Positions 1-9,370 of a DNA stretch of 64,000 nucleotides are shown one piece after another. Every line of letters starts with the position of its first letter. The first letter of the stretch is position 1. Source of the DNA: Meira nashicola (lineage: Eukaryota; Basidiomycota; Exobasidiomycetes; Exobasidiales; Brachybasidiaceae); contig BCJU01000002.1 of assembly GCA_001600355.1 (NCBI GenBank), positions 3,472,001 to 3,536,000 of the forward strand. Direction: 5' to 3'. The position numbers and the translations under genes were made by a program. A model generated the notes under the pieces. It saw only the letters and a program-made list of their open reading frames with translations, was not told the origin of the DNA and ran no database searches.

Positions 1-243
1 GCTACTTCCTGACGATTGGTGCGTGCAATCTCTTTCCCGATCACTACCTCGTCTTGCATATATACACCTTCTCATTCGAAGCAATACCTGGAAGTAGACA
101 AGGTCACTCTCAAATAAAACAACATAAATCAAGTGTTGGAGTTATACACTCTTTTTTGAGAGTAGAAAGAATCATTGTACTGCAACGAGCCAATCCCAAC
201 AATCGATCTCACCTTTCCGATATCACACACACACCTTCACACA

Positions 244-611
244 ATGGCAGGACAACCAGCTTCTTCCGCCGCCAAAGGATCACGTTGGTATCGTCCAGCA
301 TATGGATTCCATCCTCATCCTCCTGCATTTCATCATAGATTCGGAGCAAAACTTTTAGGAGGAACTATGTTCTTTTGGATCTTTTATCGTGCTTATCACG
401 ATGGACCAGTTCTACTGGTAAGTAGCCTTGCGAAGGGGAAATGATGATGCAGGGTGGCAGATAGGCTCTCCATCATTGTTGTGATGGATCACTTGTGCGA
501 GCAGATGCTGACAGTTCTTTCTTCTTTGTCTTCTAGGGCCTCAAACATCCTTGGGACGGACATCATGGACATCACGATGAAGGACACGGACATGGAGAAG
601 AACATCATTGA
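244..611 (+). CDS. NDUFB2: NADH:ubiquinone oxidoreductase subunit NDUFB2/AGGG-like (complex I)
   Basis: Two exons, 244-417 and 537-611, joined in phase 0 across a 119-base intron (donor GTAAGT, acceptor TTCTAG), give 82 residues. This is a small single-span accessory subunit of the membrane arm of mitochondrial complex I. The core FWIFYRAYHDGP, followed across the splice by GLKHPWDGH and a His-rich tail, matches the family as I know it from plants (FWI-YRA-DGP, HPWDGH) and, more loosely, from animals. The ATG at 244 (context ACACAATGGC) is preferred to an in-frame ATG at 175, because the extra 23 residues look like untranslated leader and the family is short. The residues before the membrane span (SSAAKGSRWYRPAYGF) are basic, as expected for an imported protein. 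The identification rests on the conserved core. Confidence 0.88.
418..536 (+). other. Intron of the NDUFB2-like gene
   Basis: The 119-base intron begins GTAAGTAG and ends in a pyrimidine run plus TAG. Removing it restores the frame and joins GPVLL to GLKHPW, the order seen in family members. Confidence 0.88.
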
Positions 612-1064
612 TCTATTGAAATGCTAATCTACTTTGTTTAACTATAACATCATTGTCGAATTTGACCTGAAAAGATAATGGAGTACGTCCAAATCGGCAC
701 AGTACTTCGCTCACTCGACATGCGTAGACATAAAGAATTGACAGCGTAGTCGATTGACGGTGCACCCTACCTGCATTCCTTCTATTTCCATTCTCGCATT
801 GACAGGTAAAAAAGTATGACTTTGAATGCGCAGAAGATGATGGTGTTATTATGCGTGCAGAAGAATGCCTATGAAGATGAGGTAAAAAGTACATGATTTG
901 ATATTGATTAAGATGCTATTTGAAAAGAGATGAAATGCCTTTTATATGATTGTATCGATCTGAAAAAATGTTTGAGTATGAATGTTTGTGCAAGATCAAA
1001 TTCGAAGCAAAGAGAGAGAAAAATGCTTGTATACGACGCCTACCATCCCCACAAATTCTCATCT
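612..1064. other. Intergenic region between convergent gene ends
   Basis: This stretch lies between the 3' end of the NDUFB2-like gene (plus strand) and the 3' end of the long minus-strand cyclin ORF. I see no coding potential, repeat or RNA gene in it; short open frames here look random. Confidence 0.6.
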
Positions 1065-4000
1065 TCAAGATTGAATTTGTGAATGATTTGTAGGCACGAG
1101 ATGATAAGGAAATAGAAAACTGTTTGCAGTAGATGAACTTGCTAATGGCCACCCTTGCGGATCCAATGCAAATGGCGGAGGATCAGTTGGTCTGTTCAAC
1201 ACTCTGTTCTGATGAGCATCAACAAAGCTTTTTTCGGTACCCGCACTCATTTGAGCGTTTAGTTGTCCGACTCCCCAAGGATATTGCTCTTGGTGAATAC
1301 CAAATTCGCTAACGGGAGTTGTTGTTGCCATTGTGAGAGATTGTTGTGGAGCTCCCAATTTGTTTGTTCCAACGTGAGCATCGTACGATGAAGATGCTGC
1401 TCGATGTGTCTCAGCAGGTCGAATCGGATTCGATTGAGGAATCTCGAGATTTGACATCAAGTTCGATGGAGTTCCATGATTTGAATTGAAGCCCGCATAA
1501 TGTCCACTGTGAGAAGGATGCACATTAGGAGCAAAAGCTCGCCCATGATGATTATGTGCCATATTTATCGCATAAGTTTGAGGTGGAATATACTGTCCCA
1601 AATTGCCTCTAGCTTCACCTGCAGCTAGGCTATAGTATTTCAACGGTGCTCTACTACGATCAATCATTGGCCAAGAGCCATTTGCAAATTGCAGTGGGGC
1701 TGCTAACGAATTGGGTGTTAAAGCAGAAGAAAAGACTGAATGATAATTGCCATACTTTTCCGATCCCATCGGGGTTAGCTCTGCAAACGGAATGTCTGAC
1801 ACAGCGTTGTTCCCCGGCATCGTGATATTCAGTGATGCGTCTTCAGACATTGGGAGGAAAGGAGGAGTGGCGAAACCATATGATTGACCCGGGAATGGAG
1901 CCAACGAAGAAGGTGAAGCCAAACGTGCAGGCTGAATTACACTTGACGGCGAGACAGAAGCATGGTAACGTTGTGAATATTCCACTGGATGAGAACAAGG
2001 CGAACTGCTGCTCATTGGTCTTTGATTACGCGCCCATTGTCCTCGTTCTGATGGAGATTGGAAACCAGCAGAGGAGAAACGATTACGCCTGATCCGATTG
2101 CCTTCTGTACCATTTGAATCAAATGCAAACCGTTTGCCAGCTCGAATATCTTGTGGAGAAGTGGAGCCAAACTTTGTTTTTTCAAATTCTCTCTTCAAGC
2201 TACTATAGCCTGTTTGAGCTGAACTAGGACGAGAAGATGGATGATTACCATGTGGCAATGAAGCTTGTTGAAAAAAATGTGGCTGGGAAGAATTAATCGT
2301 AGATCGATTGTACATCGGCTCAGAATCCATTTCACCAGCCATCTGCTGCTGCTGCTGCTGCTGCTCAATGGGAGGTACTTGAGCTTGTGTATTTTGTGGA
2401 ATACCATGGTATCCATCTACCATGGGCATCAGTTGTTCCATCGCATAAAATGGCATCACATCTTGTGGTGTAGATGCCTCTACTTCAGAGAAGCAAGCTA
2501 GTGCATCGTTCGAAGCTGTTGCTAAAGAAGGAACGCCAGATCCTTGTGATAAGGGGCTAGAGGGCATCGTATAAGGCGTTTGTCGTTGTGGAGGAGAGAT
2601 GTGACTAGCTCCAGAATGAATCAAATTATTCTCAGGAGAGATCGGTCTAGCATGCAAATTTGGATTCCAATTTGCTTGAGCTTGGAAGATTTCACCATTT
2701 CCGATCGAATGGCGAACGGCATGTGGTTGATGGATATTCTGATACCATGGACTGGACATTGGATATCTATGTGCAGCAACTTCCGCCATAGATTGCCAAT
2801 CATGTTGCTGAATGTCAGGCACAGACTGCCTGATTGCGCCTTGCCCATTTTGACGTACTTTCGGAGAAGGATCCTGACCGTGAAAAGGATGTGAAGGCAT
2901 ATGATAAGGTGTGGCAAACAATTTCTTTTGTTGATGTTGCTGCTGATGTTGTTGAAATGCCACCTTCTTTAGAAGTGCCTCACGCTCACGTATCAATCGT
3001 GCACGGTCGTTTGCCAACAATTGCAATTCATGAAGGCCTGCATCATAATCGTATTTGCTAACGTGCATTTCCATTTTCAAACCTAGCCAAAATTCGACCT
3101 CCATCTTGCTGATTTCGACAAGTGGCATTCCAGATATTTCAGCCCAAGTCTTGTTGAGATAAGTATTGTCGTCCAAGATCTTGTTTGCCAACATCAAAGC
3201 AGAAATCGCCACTCGATATTCACTACCCTCCCTTCCACGCAAATGAGGATGTTTCGTCTTTAATTTGTGTACGTAGATTAGAGCCAATGTGATAACTGAA
3301 GTTGATAATTGCGTCGTTCCGAGCAATTCTCTTGTGAAACGTAAGAAACGGCCTTTAGGCTGTAATCTTGGCATGATTGGATCAGAAGCGATAGACTTTA
3401 GATTGATACCGCTAGTCGAAGCGATAGAAGAAGAAATGAGATGGTTTTGCATCGTCTTCGAGGCATCCTGTGAGTTGACAGGAGGCAAAGCGCTCGTGCT
3501 GGCCACTTTTGCATGGGATCTCTGTCCATTACGACCAGTGTTAAACAATCCGTGCCCATTTGGCACATGCCGACGGGGTGCAAGTGGAGATGATTGCAAT
3601 GGCAAATGCACACTTGTTGGGCTACGAGCGGGAGTGCTTGGTCTTGATCGTGTGGGTAAGCCAGAGCTGAACCAGATGTAGCAAATCATTTGACTGAAGA
3701 AATCAGAGATTTGCGCAGGTGTTGGAACAATAGCAGTCACAGAATTGCGTGAGTTGGCTTGATCAAAATGATAACCTTCACTAGCTGGTGAATGTATAGC
3801 TTGCTGACCAAGGATCTCTGCAGCACCAGAGGAAGGAGATGGCGGAGATCTACCATTATTACGCTCGTGGTGTACATTTACGTTTTGCCAATTTTCAGAA
3901 GCATTGTCATCAGTACGGGCGCCACCACGCAGACCTCGTCTATCTTTTGCTTCTTTGCCTTCGTCATTACCTCCGTCATCGTTGTCATCCGAGCCACCTT

Positions 4001-4541
4001 CGCCTCCCTTTGCGTTTTGTTCATCTGCCCATGCAATCAACTTCTTGAATATGCGTACTGTACCCGATCGATAACCGCCTCCAAATATGACGAAATGATT
4101 CAAATGATGGAAAGCCTCATACATGTCAATTCTTTGTTCGTAAAAAGGTTCTGCTTTGGGAATGATACTATGATATGCATCAAAGAATTCACTGCCATAA
4201 CCACCGAACATCTTCATGATTCCCAATTCTGCTTCATTGTGGCAATAGCTCGAAGATGGATCAAAGATGATTGGTTGTCCAGTAGATTCATCCGTACCAG
4301 AATTACCGCTCCAAAGATCTCCGTGGATGATTGCTGGCCGTACATTCCTCATCGCTTGATCGTTAAAAAGCAAAGGATATACCTTTTTACGTAATTGATT
4401 TTCTAGGTTTGCTAATTCAGCATCCCCACTACGTCGAACCAAGTCACCAATCCGTCTATCTGCCCAAAAGTCTGGCCATGTTTTTGTCCATGTATTGTCT
4501 TGCTCCTGTTCCATCGAAAGACAAGTAGCAACGGTTGACAT
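1065..4541 (-). CDS. Fructosamine-3-kinase C-terminal half fused in frame to a Clg1/Pho80-type cyclin
   Basis: One uninterrupted 1,158-codon frame. Residues about 13-175 are the C-terminal half of fructosamine-3-kinase (FN3K), an enzyme that repairs glycated amines: QDNTW, RRIGDLV, the catalytic loop HGDLWSGN (73-80), IIFDPSS with the metal-binding Asp, and HHLNHF-IFGGGY. Residues 176-270 are a low-complexity linker. Residues about 274-295 and 396-500 form a fungal cyclin box of the Clg1/Pho80 kind, a partner of a CDK: FLRFTRELL, GSEYRVAISALMLANK, DDNTYLNKTWAEISG, EVEFWLGL, with a disordered insert between its first helix and the rest. About 650 residues of Gln/Ser/Pro-rich tail follow. FN3K and cyclin are normally separate proteins. 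No methionine lies between the two domains upstream of the cyclin box. The ATG at 4541 lies just before the FN3K half, but residues 1-12 resemble nothing in FN3K and may be intron sequence. If exon 5972-6391 is spliced to about 4505, the product is about 1,286 residues. A hidden intron in the linker is not excluded. Confidence 0.75.
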   Translation of the reverse strand: MSTVATCLSMEQEQDNTWTKTWPDFWADRRIGDLVRRSGDAELANLENQLRKKVYPLLFNDQAMRNVRPAIIHGDLWSGNSGTDESTGQPIIFDPSSSYCHNEAELGIMKMFGGYGSEFFDAYHSIIPKAEPFYEQRIDMYEAFHHLNHFVIFGGGYRSGTVRIFKKLIAWADEQNAKGGEGGSDDNDDGGNDEGKEAKDRRGLRGGARTDDNASENWQNVNVHHERNNGRSPPSPSSGAAEILGQQAIHSPASEGYHFDQANSRNSVTAIVPTPAQISDFFSQMICYIWFSSGLPTRSRPSTPARSPTSVHLPLQSSPLAPRRHVPNGHGLFNTGRNGQRSHAKVASTSALPPVNSQDASKTMQNHLISSSIASTSGINLKSIASDPIMPRLQPKGRFLRFTRELLGTTQLSTSVITLALIYVHKLKTKHPHLRGREGSEYRVAISALMLANKILDDNTYLNKTWAEISGMPLVEISKMEVEFWLGLKMEMHVSKYDYDAGLHELQLLANDRARLIREREALLKKVAFQQHQQQHQQKKLFATPYHMPSHPFHGQDPSPKVRQNGQGAIRQSVPDIQQHDWQSMAEVAAHRYPMSSPWYQNIHQPHAVRHSIGNGEIFQAQANWNPNLHARPISPENNLIHSGASHISPPQRQTPYTMPSSPLSQGSGVPSLATASNDALACFSEVEASTPQDVMPFYAMEQLMPMVDGYHGIPQNTQAQVPPIEQQQQQQQMAGEMDSEPMYNRSTINSSQPHFFQQASLPHGNHPSSRPSSAQTGYSSLKREFEKTKFGSTSPQDIRAGKRFAFDSNGTEGNRIRRNRFSSAGFQSPSERGQWARNQRPMSSSSPCSHPVEYSQRYHASVSPSSVIQPARLASPSSLAPFPGQSYGFATPPFLPMSEDASLNITMPGNNAVSDIPFAELTPMGSEKYGNYHSVFSSALTPNSLAAPLQFANGSWPMIDRSRAPLKYYSLAAGEARGNLGQYIPPQTYAINMAHNHHGRAFAPNVHPSHSGHYAGFNSNHGTPSNLMSNLEIPQSNPIRPAETHRAASSSYDAHVGTNKLGAPQQSLTMATTTPVSEFGIHQEQYPWGVGQLNAQMSAGTEKSFVDAHQNRVLNRPTDPPPFALDPQGWPLASSSTANSFLFPYHLVPTNHSQIQS

Positions 4542-5971
4542 TTCGTTACAAGATCAAGCAACGGGCGTGACGAACATGAGGTGAACGATAGGTGATGATG
4601 ATTTGTTCAAAGAGGATAGATAGCAGGAAGGAAAGAGAAATTGTCAGCATTTTTCAAAGATTTGAAATTGAAAGAAAAGTCAAGGAAAGCTGTGGTTGCA
4701 TTCTCTGTGAAGTCGGAGCGAAATCGTTCAAGTCCGAATCATCAAGCTCTGCATTCCGTGCGATAGAGTGGAGGCAGTGTCTGATCATCGATTTCGACAA
4801 AAGATATTTGTCAAGAAACTAAAAGAGCCTAGCTGTTAGGACAATTTACGACCCCATTTGCAACTCCTATTCTTTTGCAGCCCTCAGCATTTCAAATGCG
4901 TTTGCGGATGAAATCAAAAAGGGAAAAGGGGGCGCATATAGGAACAAAAAAAGGGCAGGAATTGAAATTGGCCAAGAAAGAAAGCACCGCAGAAGGAGGT
5001 TTTGATGGGGTAAATTTGTTTTGCGCTTTTCCGAAAGGAATTTCTTGAAAGTAGTGAGTCGTATTTCCTATGCGGCAAAAACGGCGACGGCGGAGAATGA
5101 CGGATAAAAAAATAAGGAGTACCCCTTTATGAGTTCGAATAAATGCAAAACGCAAAAAACTTTGACCGCAGACTTTATGCGTCATAGATAATGAGTTGGC
5201 AAGCGATTTTGGAATCGTTTAGCCTAGGCTTGCTGCCGTGGATCGGTAAAGGTAAGGATGGGCTGAGGAGCACCATGTGTGCACAGCCGTTTGATCACAA
5301 ATAGAAAAGTTGCATTTGCAAAGGAGCCGTTCAAAGATGGAATAAATGATCGCTTTGGGCGTCCATGTCCTACCATACTTGAGACTCCGTTATAACGGCA
5401 CGCGACATTGGCCGCCGAAAAGGTGCCTTCAGCAATGACGGAACCGCAAAAAGAGATTTCAAATATCTGGCGACAAAGGCGCCAAAATTTGCGTAATCAA
5501 AAGAAAATTTTTGCCTAGCCCAAAAAAAAAAAGGTGAATTGAATCTCCTTCTCTTTTCAAAATCATCCTTGTAACGGCCCGTTGAATTGTTGTCATCGCA
5601 TTCTTTCAAAACGTGCGATTGTTTAGGCGAAGTGGGCTCTCATAATTGTGCGGCACCTTTGCTTGGATTCAATATTTTTTATTCTTGATGATCAAATTCG
5701 ATACCGCCTGCTGCGTCACGCCATGAGTTTGCTTTTCGGATTTCGTAAACATCAAACATATGCTCTTTACCGGCAAAATGCCTCGCGAACGCCACACACG
5801 ATCAACCTTGTGGGCAACCGAGCAGCCAGCCTCGATTTTCCTTTGTTGTAGCAGAAAGAACGTTCTTATGATGCAATCATATGCCCCTTCATTCTCTTCG
5901 ATTCAACACAGCCTTTTCCAACATCATAACACAAACCGAATCTGACAAAGTCACAAAATCTTATCACTCAC
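4506..5971 (-). other. Long intron or insertion splitting the FN3K coding region
   Basis: About 1,466 bases separate the FN3K N-terminal half, which ends at a good donor (ACG then GTGAGT at 5971-5966), from the C-terminal half, preceded by a possible acceptor (AACAG before GAGCAAGAC). Other introns in the window are about 63-119 bases. On the minus strand the last 150 bases are rich in C and T, like a 5' leader, and the interior has GC patches such as GGCGCC near 5480, so it resembles promoter DNA. I see no terminal repeats, target duplication or transposon ORF. It is either a very long intron or an insertion that separated the halves. Confidence 0.6.
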
Positions 5972-6391
5972 CGTTTCACCACAATGTGTTGGCCTTTCGA
6001 AACCAAACATACCGTTCGAGCTTGTGCCGTATAAATGCATTTCTGCTAATCGTTTCCCGAGGATTTGTTGGTTTTGTCTGCTGAGTCCACCTGAAAGATG
6101 TTTGTAATCGGTCACCAAGAATGCTCTTTTACCATCTTGCGTCGTTCCGTAAGCATGTACAGTAGGAATCAAAGATTCTTCCTCTGAATGACCTGCTTGA
6201 ACACTTGCTTTATGCATGGCCGCTAAAGATTCTGCTTCGCCCATCACTTGTGGTAAAGGACCAACTTTTGCAAACAATATTCGATTTGATGGTTGTGCCA
6301 ATACCTTATTACCTCCCTTGCTGATAAAAGACGAACCTATCGAAGAGCATCTTTGCAACAAAATCTGCTGCAATTCAGCGTCGAGAGTCAT
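5972..6391 (-). CDS. Fructosamine-3-kinase, N-terminal half (5' exon)
   Basis: 140 codons from an ATG at 6391 encode the N-lobe of an FN3K-family kinase: the ATP-lysine region (ILFAKVGPLPQVMGEAESL), a KRAFLVTDY hinge, LAEMH, and FGFERPTHCGET at the end. Known family members continue directly from this motif into QDNTW, the very sequence that starts the kinase part of the downstream minus-strand ORF. The halves together give about 303 kinase residues, the normal FN3K length, with nothing missing. The exon ends in phase 0 at a consensus donor; reading through it meets a stop six codons later. If the long intron is not spliced, this would be an isolated fragment without the catalytic loop. Confidence 0.8.
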
Positions 6392-7704
6392 GTTTGAGGT
6401 CTCGGCGGAGAATGAAGATAAGTGTAATTTCGTGATTCACTTGAAATGATCTATCGTAATCATGTTGGTTCGGTCGTGTAAGCGTTACTAGTTGTTTCCG
6501 AAGTGAGGTGGAACTTAGAATAGATACCAGTGGCGATGATGCAGAGCATAAACAGTGAATGTACAGTTTTGTAAAGAACGATCCACGTTTGGTTGCCTAG
6601 AATTCATGCAACACCTTCCATCAAGCTCATCCCTTCTTTGTGATGTACTGCAGAAAGAGAGAAAATTGAGGGTGCTTAAATTAGCAGGAAGACAAGAAAT
6701 TCATCAAGCATGAATTTGCTTTTAGAGAAATCGTATGTATGTACAAACATACATATGCGTGAAGAAAGTGCTATAAATTGATTCGGAGACTGCATGTGTG
6801 AGCCGCTTCGAATAAAGCAATCTCTCTTTACATAAAGACCCTCATGCCTTTTTTTAAAATTTTGGCGTCAAGTTACACTTTTACCACATCCGATCCTTTT
6901 CTTTTTTCGAAACAGACCATTCCATTTGGGCGTGCATTAAGGCCTCATATGCTATTTGTTTTGTTACGAGGCAATCGTCCCATTGTTTAAAGCAATGCGA
7001 CTAGTCATACATACATGATTCGGTGGGACTATCGTTATGACCACACTATGCAGGCGATACAGCACAACGCAAAAAAAAAAGGTTTTCAGCTTGCATGTGG
7101 TCCAGACTAAGATGGGAATCCCATCTATGCGTCCTGGCGTAACCGCTTTAGAGGCACGAAGGCAAAAAAAATATAACTGAAAAAAGAGCCACAAAAACGA
7201 AGGAAGGGCTTTGTGCAGCCAGACCAGCACAAGCCCAAAAATACAGATGGCCCATGCATTTCATGTATGTAGGCTCCATACTCTGCGGCCCTTTTTATTC
7301 CGTAAAAAAAGCAATGCATTTATTCTCGATTACCTAAGCTAGCTTATTCTCTTCCACCATCTGAGGACATGTTTTGAGCATTGTTCTTTCTCTACTCAGT
7401 TCCCGCACAGATTAAAAAGATTTCACTGAAATTATGTAAAGGAGATGACAAACATCCTTTTTCTTCACAAGCCTTGTTGAGCCGTAAGAATAGTTTCTAA
7501 TGGTATATGATTAATTACCGGTAAAATGGACCATTCTTCCGCCTATTACAACGATTTTCGGTCCGCTTTCTTTCGCCGTAGAATGTGATAAATCCACGCT
7601 TCGCCTTTCTAGCAATCAGAATTGTTTGACTGAATTGCGAGTATCCTCTTTCTTCCATCACCATTTTATCACTTCATCATGTCTCTCACTCGATCAAAAA
7701 CACC
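6392..7704. other. Intergenic region, FN3K promoter side and ACAD1 promoter
   Basis: This 1.3 kb divergent region lies between FN3K exon 1 and the first acyl-CoA dehydrogenase. It contains a hairpin of ATGT/ACAT units at 6734-6755 and the displaced original ACAD1 start at 7679. I see nothing else; open frames near 6964-7319 look random. Confidence 0.6.
6734..6755. repeat. Perfect 9-bp inverted repeat with 4-base loop
   Basis: Arms TATGTATGT (6734-6742) and ACATACATA (6747-6755) flank the loop ACAA. It belongs to the same ATGT/ACAT sequence class seen near 20230 and 55050-55410. Its function is unknown. Confidence 0.7.
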
Positions 7705-7726
7705 ATGGGCCGATCACCTTGGGTGA
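7679..7726 (+). pseudogene. Displaced ancestral start of ACAD1, now a 15-codon upstream ORF
   Basis: ATG at 7679 opens MSLTRSKTPWA, matching the N-terminus of the downstream paralog (MSLTRSKTPWA at 9371), then a one-base deletion shifts it to a TGA at 7724-7726. It overlaps the working start at 7705, so it could now act as an upstream ORF, or it could be an assembly error. Confidence 0.75.
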
Positions 7727-8982
7727 GCGGTTCGCCAAGCCCATATTATACGAAAAAGTCACATGCAACTTTACGTGAATATGTTAGGGAATGGTCAGAA
7801 AAACATGTTTCTAATGAATTGGCTATAGAACTTGATAGAAAGGGAATCACAGATGATCAATTATATAAAAAGTTCACAAAAGATGGTTTCTTGATTCCTT
7901 TTGCTTTGGGTTTCACCATACCAAAAAAGTTTTATCAAATGTGTGGTGGACAAAAGTTACCAGGAAACGTAGAGCCGGAAGATTGGGATGCATTTCATGA
8001 TATGATTATGATTGATGAATTGAGTAGACAAGGATCAATGGGACCTTTATTTTGCTGTTATGCTGGCTTATCTTATGGCGCAGGTCCAATCATTCATTTT
8101 GCATCAGATCAAGTTCAAAATAAATTTTTGCCTGATCTTCTTACGGGTAAAAAGCGAATCTGTTTAGCCGTTACCGAACCAAGAGCAGGATCAGATGTGG
8201 CCGGATATGGTACAACTGCAGATCGCACACCTGACGGAAAGCATTTTATCGTGAATGGAGAAAAGAAATGGATCACAAACGGAATCTACTCGGATTATTT
8301 CACAACTTCTGTTCGTACAAGCGGTAAACCTGGTGATATGAATGGCCTTACCTTTTTGATCATTCCAAAATGCGAAGGTGTAAAGACAAAAAAGCTTGAA
8401 ACGACGGGTGGCGCTTCAACAGGTAGTACGTACGTCACTTTTGAAGATGTCAAGGTGCCGGTAGAGAACGTGATTGGGAAAGAAGGTGAAGCATTCAAGT
8501 ACGTTATGTACAACTTTATGCATGAACGTTTATCAGTCATTTATCTTGCCAATCGTCTTTGCCGTGTTTGTTTAGAAGACGTTGTTGAACATTATAAGCG
8601 AAGAAAAGCATTCGGAAAAGCATTAATGGAACAAGCAGTTGTTCGTTACAAGATTGCTCAAATGGCACGTCAAACTGAAGCATTGACAGCTTGGATTGAA
8701 GCAACAGTTTATCAAATGAGTAGAATATCAATAGAAGAAGCAAACGTTAAACTTGGAGGTCAAACTGCATTACTCAAAGCACATGCAACTATTACGCTTG
8801 AATTCATTGCTAATGAAAGTGTAAAATTGTTTGGTGGAATGGGTTTAACCAAATGTGGTGCCGGTCAAAGAGTCGAAATGATCTTTCGCGAATTCAAAGC
8901 ATTTCAAGTTCCAGGTGGTTCAGAAGATGTTATGCTTGACCTTGGCGTTCGTCAAGCTTTGAAGCTTTACTCGAAGCTTTAG
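7705..8982 (+). CDS. Peroxisomal acyl-CoA dehydrogenase, upstream copy (ACAD1), original start frameshifted
   Basis: A 425-residue FAD-dependent acyl-CoA dehydrogenase catalysing the first step of beta-oxidation of an acyl-CoA. It has ITEPRAGSD-type FAD contacts (here VTEPRAGSD), KKWITNG, VPVENVIGKEGEAFKY, FGKALMEQ, LFGGMGLTK and the C-terminal PGGSEDVMLDL. The usual YEGT glutamate is absent, so the base is probably the Glu of MHER in helix G, as in isovaleryl- and long-chain-type members. The last residues, YSKL, are a canonical type 1 peroxisomal signal. Compared with its downstream twin, one base is missing near 7715 (GCCGATCACC against GCAGAATCACC), so the ancestral ATG at 7679 (MSLTRSKTPWAD) runs into a stop at 7724. 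The ATG at 7705 (CACCATGGG, strong context) restores the frame and costs about 9 N-terminal residues. Confidence 0.92.
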   Translation: MGRSPWVSGSPSPYYTKKSHATLREYVREWSEKHVSNELAIELDRKGITDDQLYKKFTKDGFLIPFALGFTIPKKFYQMCGGQKLPGNVEPEDWDAFHDMIMIDELSRQGSMGPLFCCYAGLSYGAGPIIHFASDQVQNKFLPDLLTGKKRICLAVTEPRAGSDVAGYGTTADRTPDGKHFIVNGEKKWITNGIYSDYFTTSVRTSGKPGDMNGLTFLIIPKCEGVKTKKLETTGGASTGSTYVTFEDVKVPVENVIGKEGEAFKYVMYNFMHERLSVIYLANRLCRVCLEDVVEHYKRRKAFGKALMEQAVVRYKIAQMARQTEALTAWIEATVYQMSRISIEEANVKLGGQTALLKAHATITLEFIANESVKLFGGMGLTKCGAGQRVEMIFREFKAFQVPGGSEDVMLDLGVRQALKLYSKL

Positions 8983-9370
8983 CAAATTGATTATGACATC
9001 ATAATTTGCAGCTTTTTTTCTGCTCTCCCTCTCTACATACTTCCTCTTTCTCACCCATTATCCAATATAAGATCTTTGACAAGTTTTACCAGTTCGTTTT
9101 CTAGGATGATAGTCATTTCACTACTCGTAATCCGGTTCCAACGCAAAGCCGGTTTTGTTTGAATTTCACGCGTTTTAACGCTTATTTTCCCCGCACAACT
9201 CGCCTGAAAGGGAATCCACACAGTGCATACACTTTTTATTCAATAACCGGGAGCCCGGGCTTGTTGGTCGGTTGGAATAAGACCGAGTATGCCCAACACA
9301 CACATAAAAAGCATAGGCTGTTCTTGAATATACCCTCTTCTTATCATCCTCATCCTATCACGACGAAAAC
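8983..9370. other. Intergenic spacer between the tandem ACAD genes
   Basis: The 388 bases hold the 3' end of ACAD1 and the promoter of ACAD2. ACGCGT occurs at 9168-9173 and CT-rich leader sequence precedes the ATG. I see no other feature. Confidence 0.6.

Noticed and set aside
175..243. Upstream in-frame ATG extending the NDUFB2-like protein
   Set aside because: The added residues look like untranslated leader and the ATG at 244 has better context and family length.
1832..4394. Plus-strand open frames of 70-200 codons opposite the cyclin ORF
   Set aside because: They are antisense shadows of the low-complexity minus-strand gene, with no domain and no conserved features.
4506..5971. Transposable element as the source of the FN3K split
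   Set aside because: I found no terminal repeats, target duplication or transposase/reverse transcriptase sequence, so I call it an insertion or intron without naming an element.
9168..9173. ACGCGT between the ACAD copies as a cell-cycle site
   Set aside because: No reason for cell-cycle control of these genes; the hexamer also occurs by chance in several gaps.
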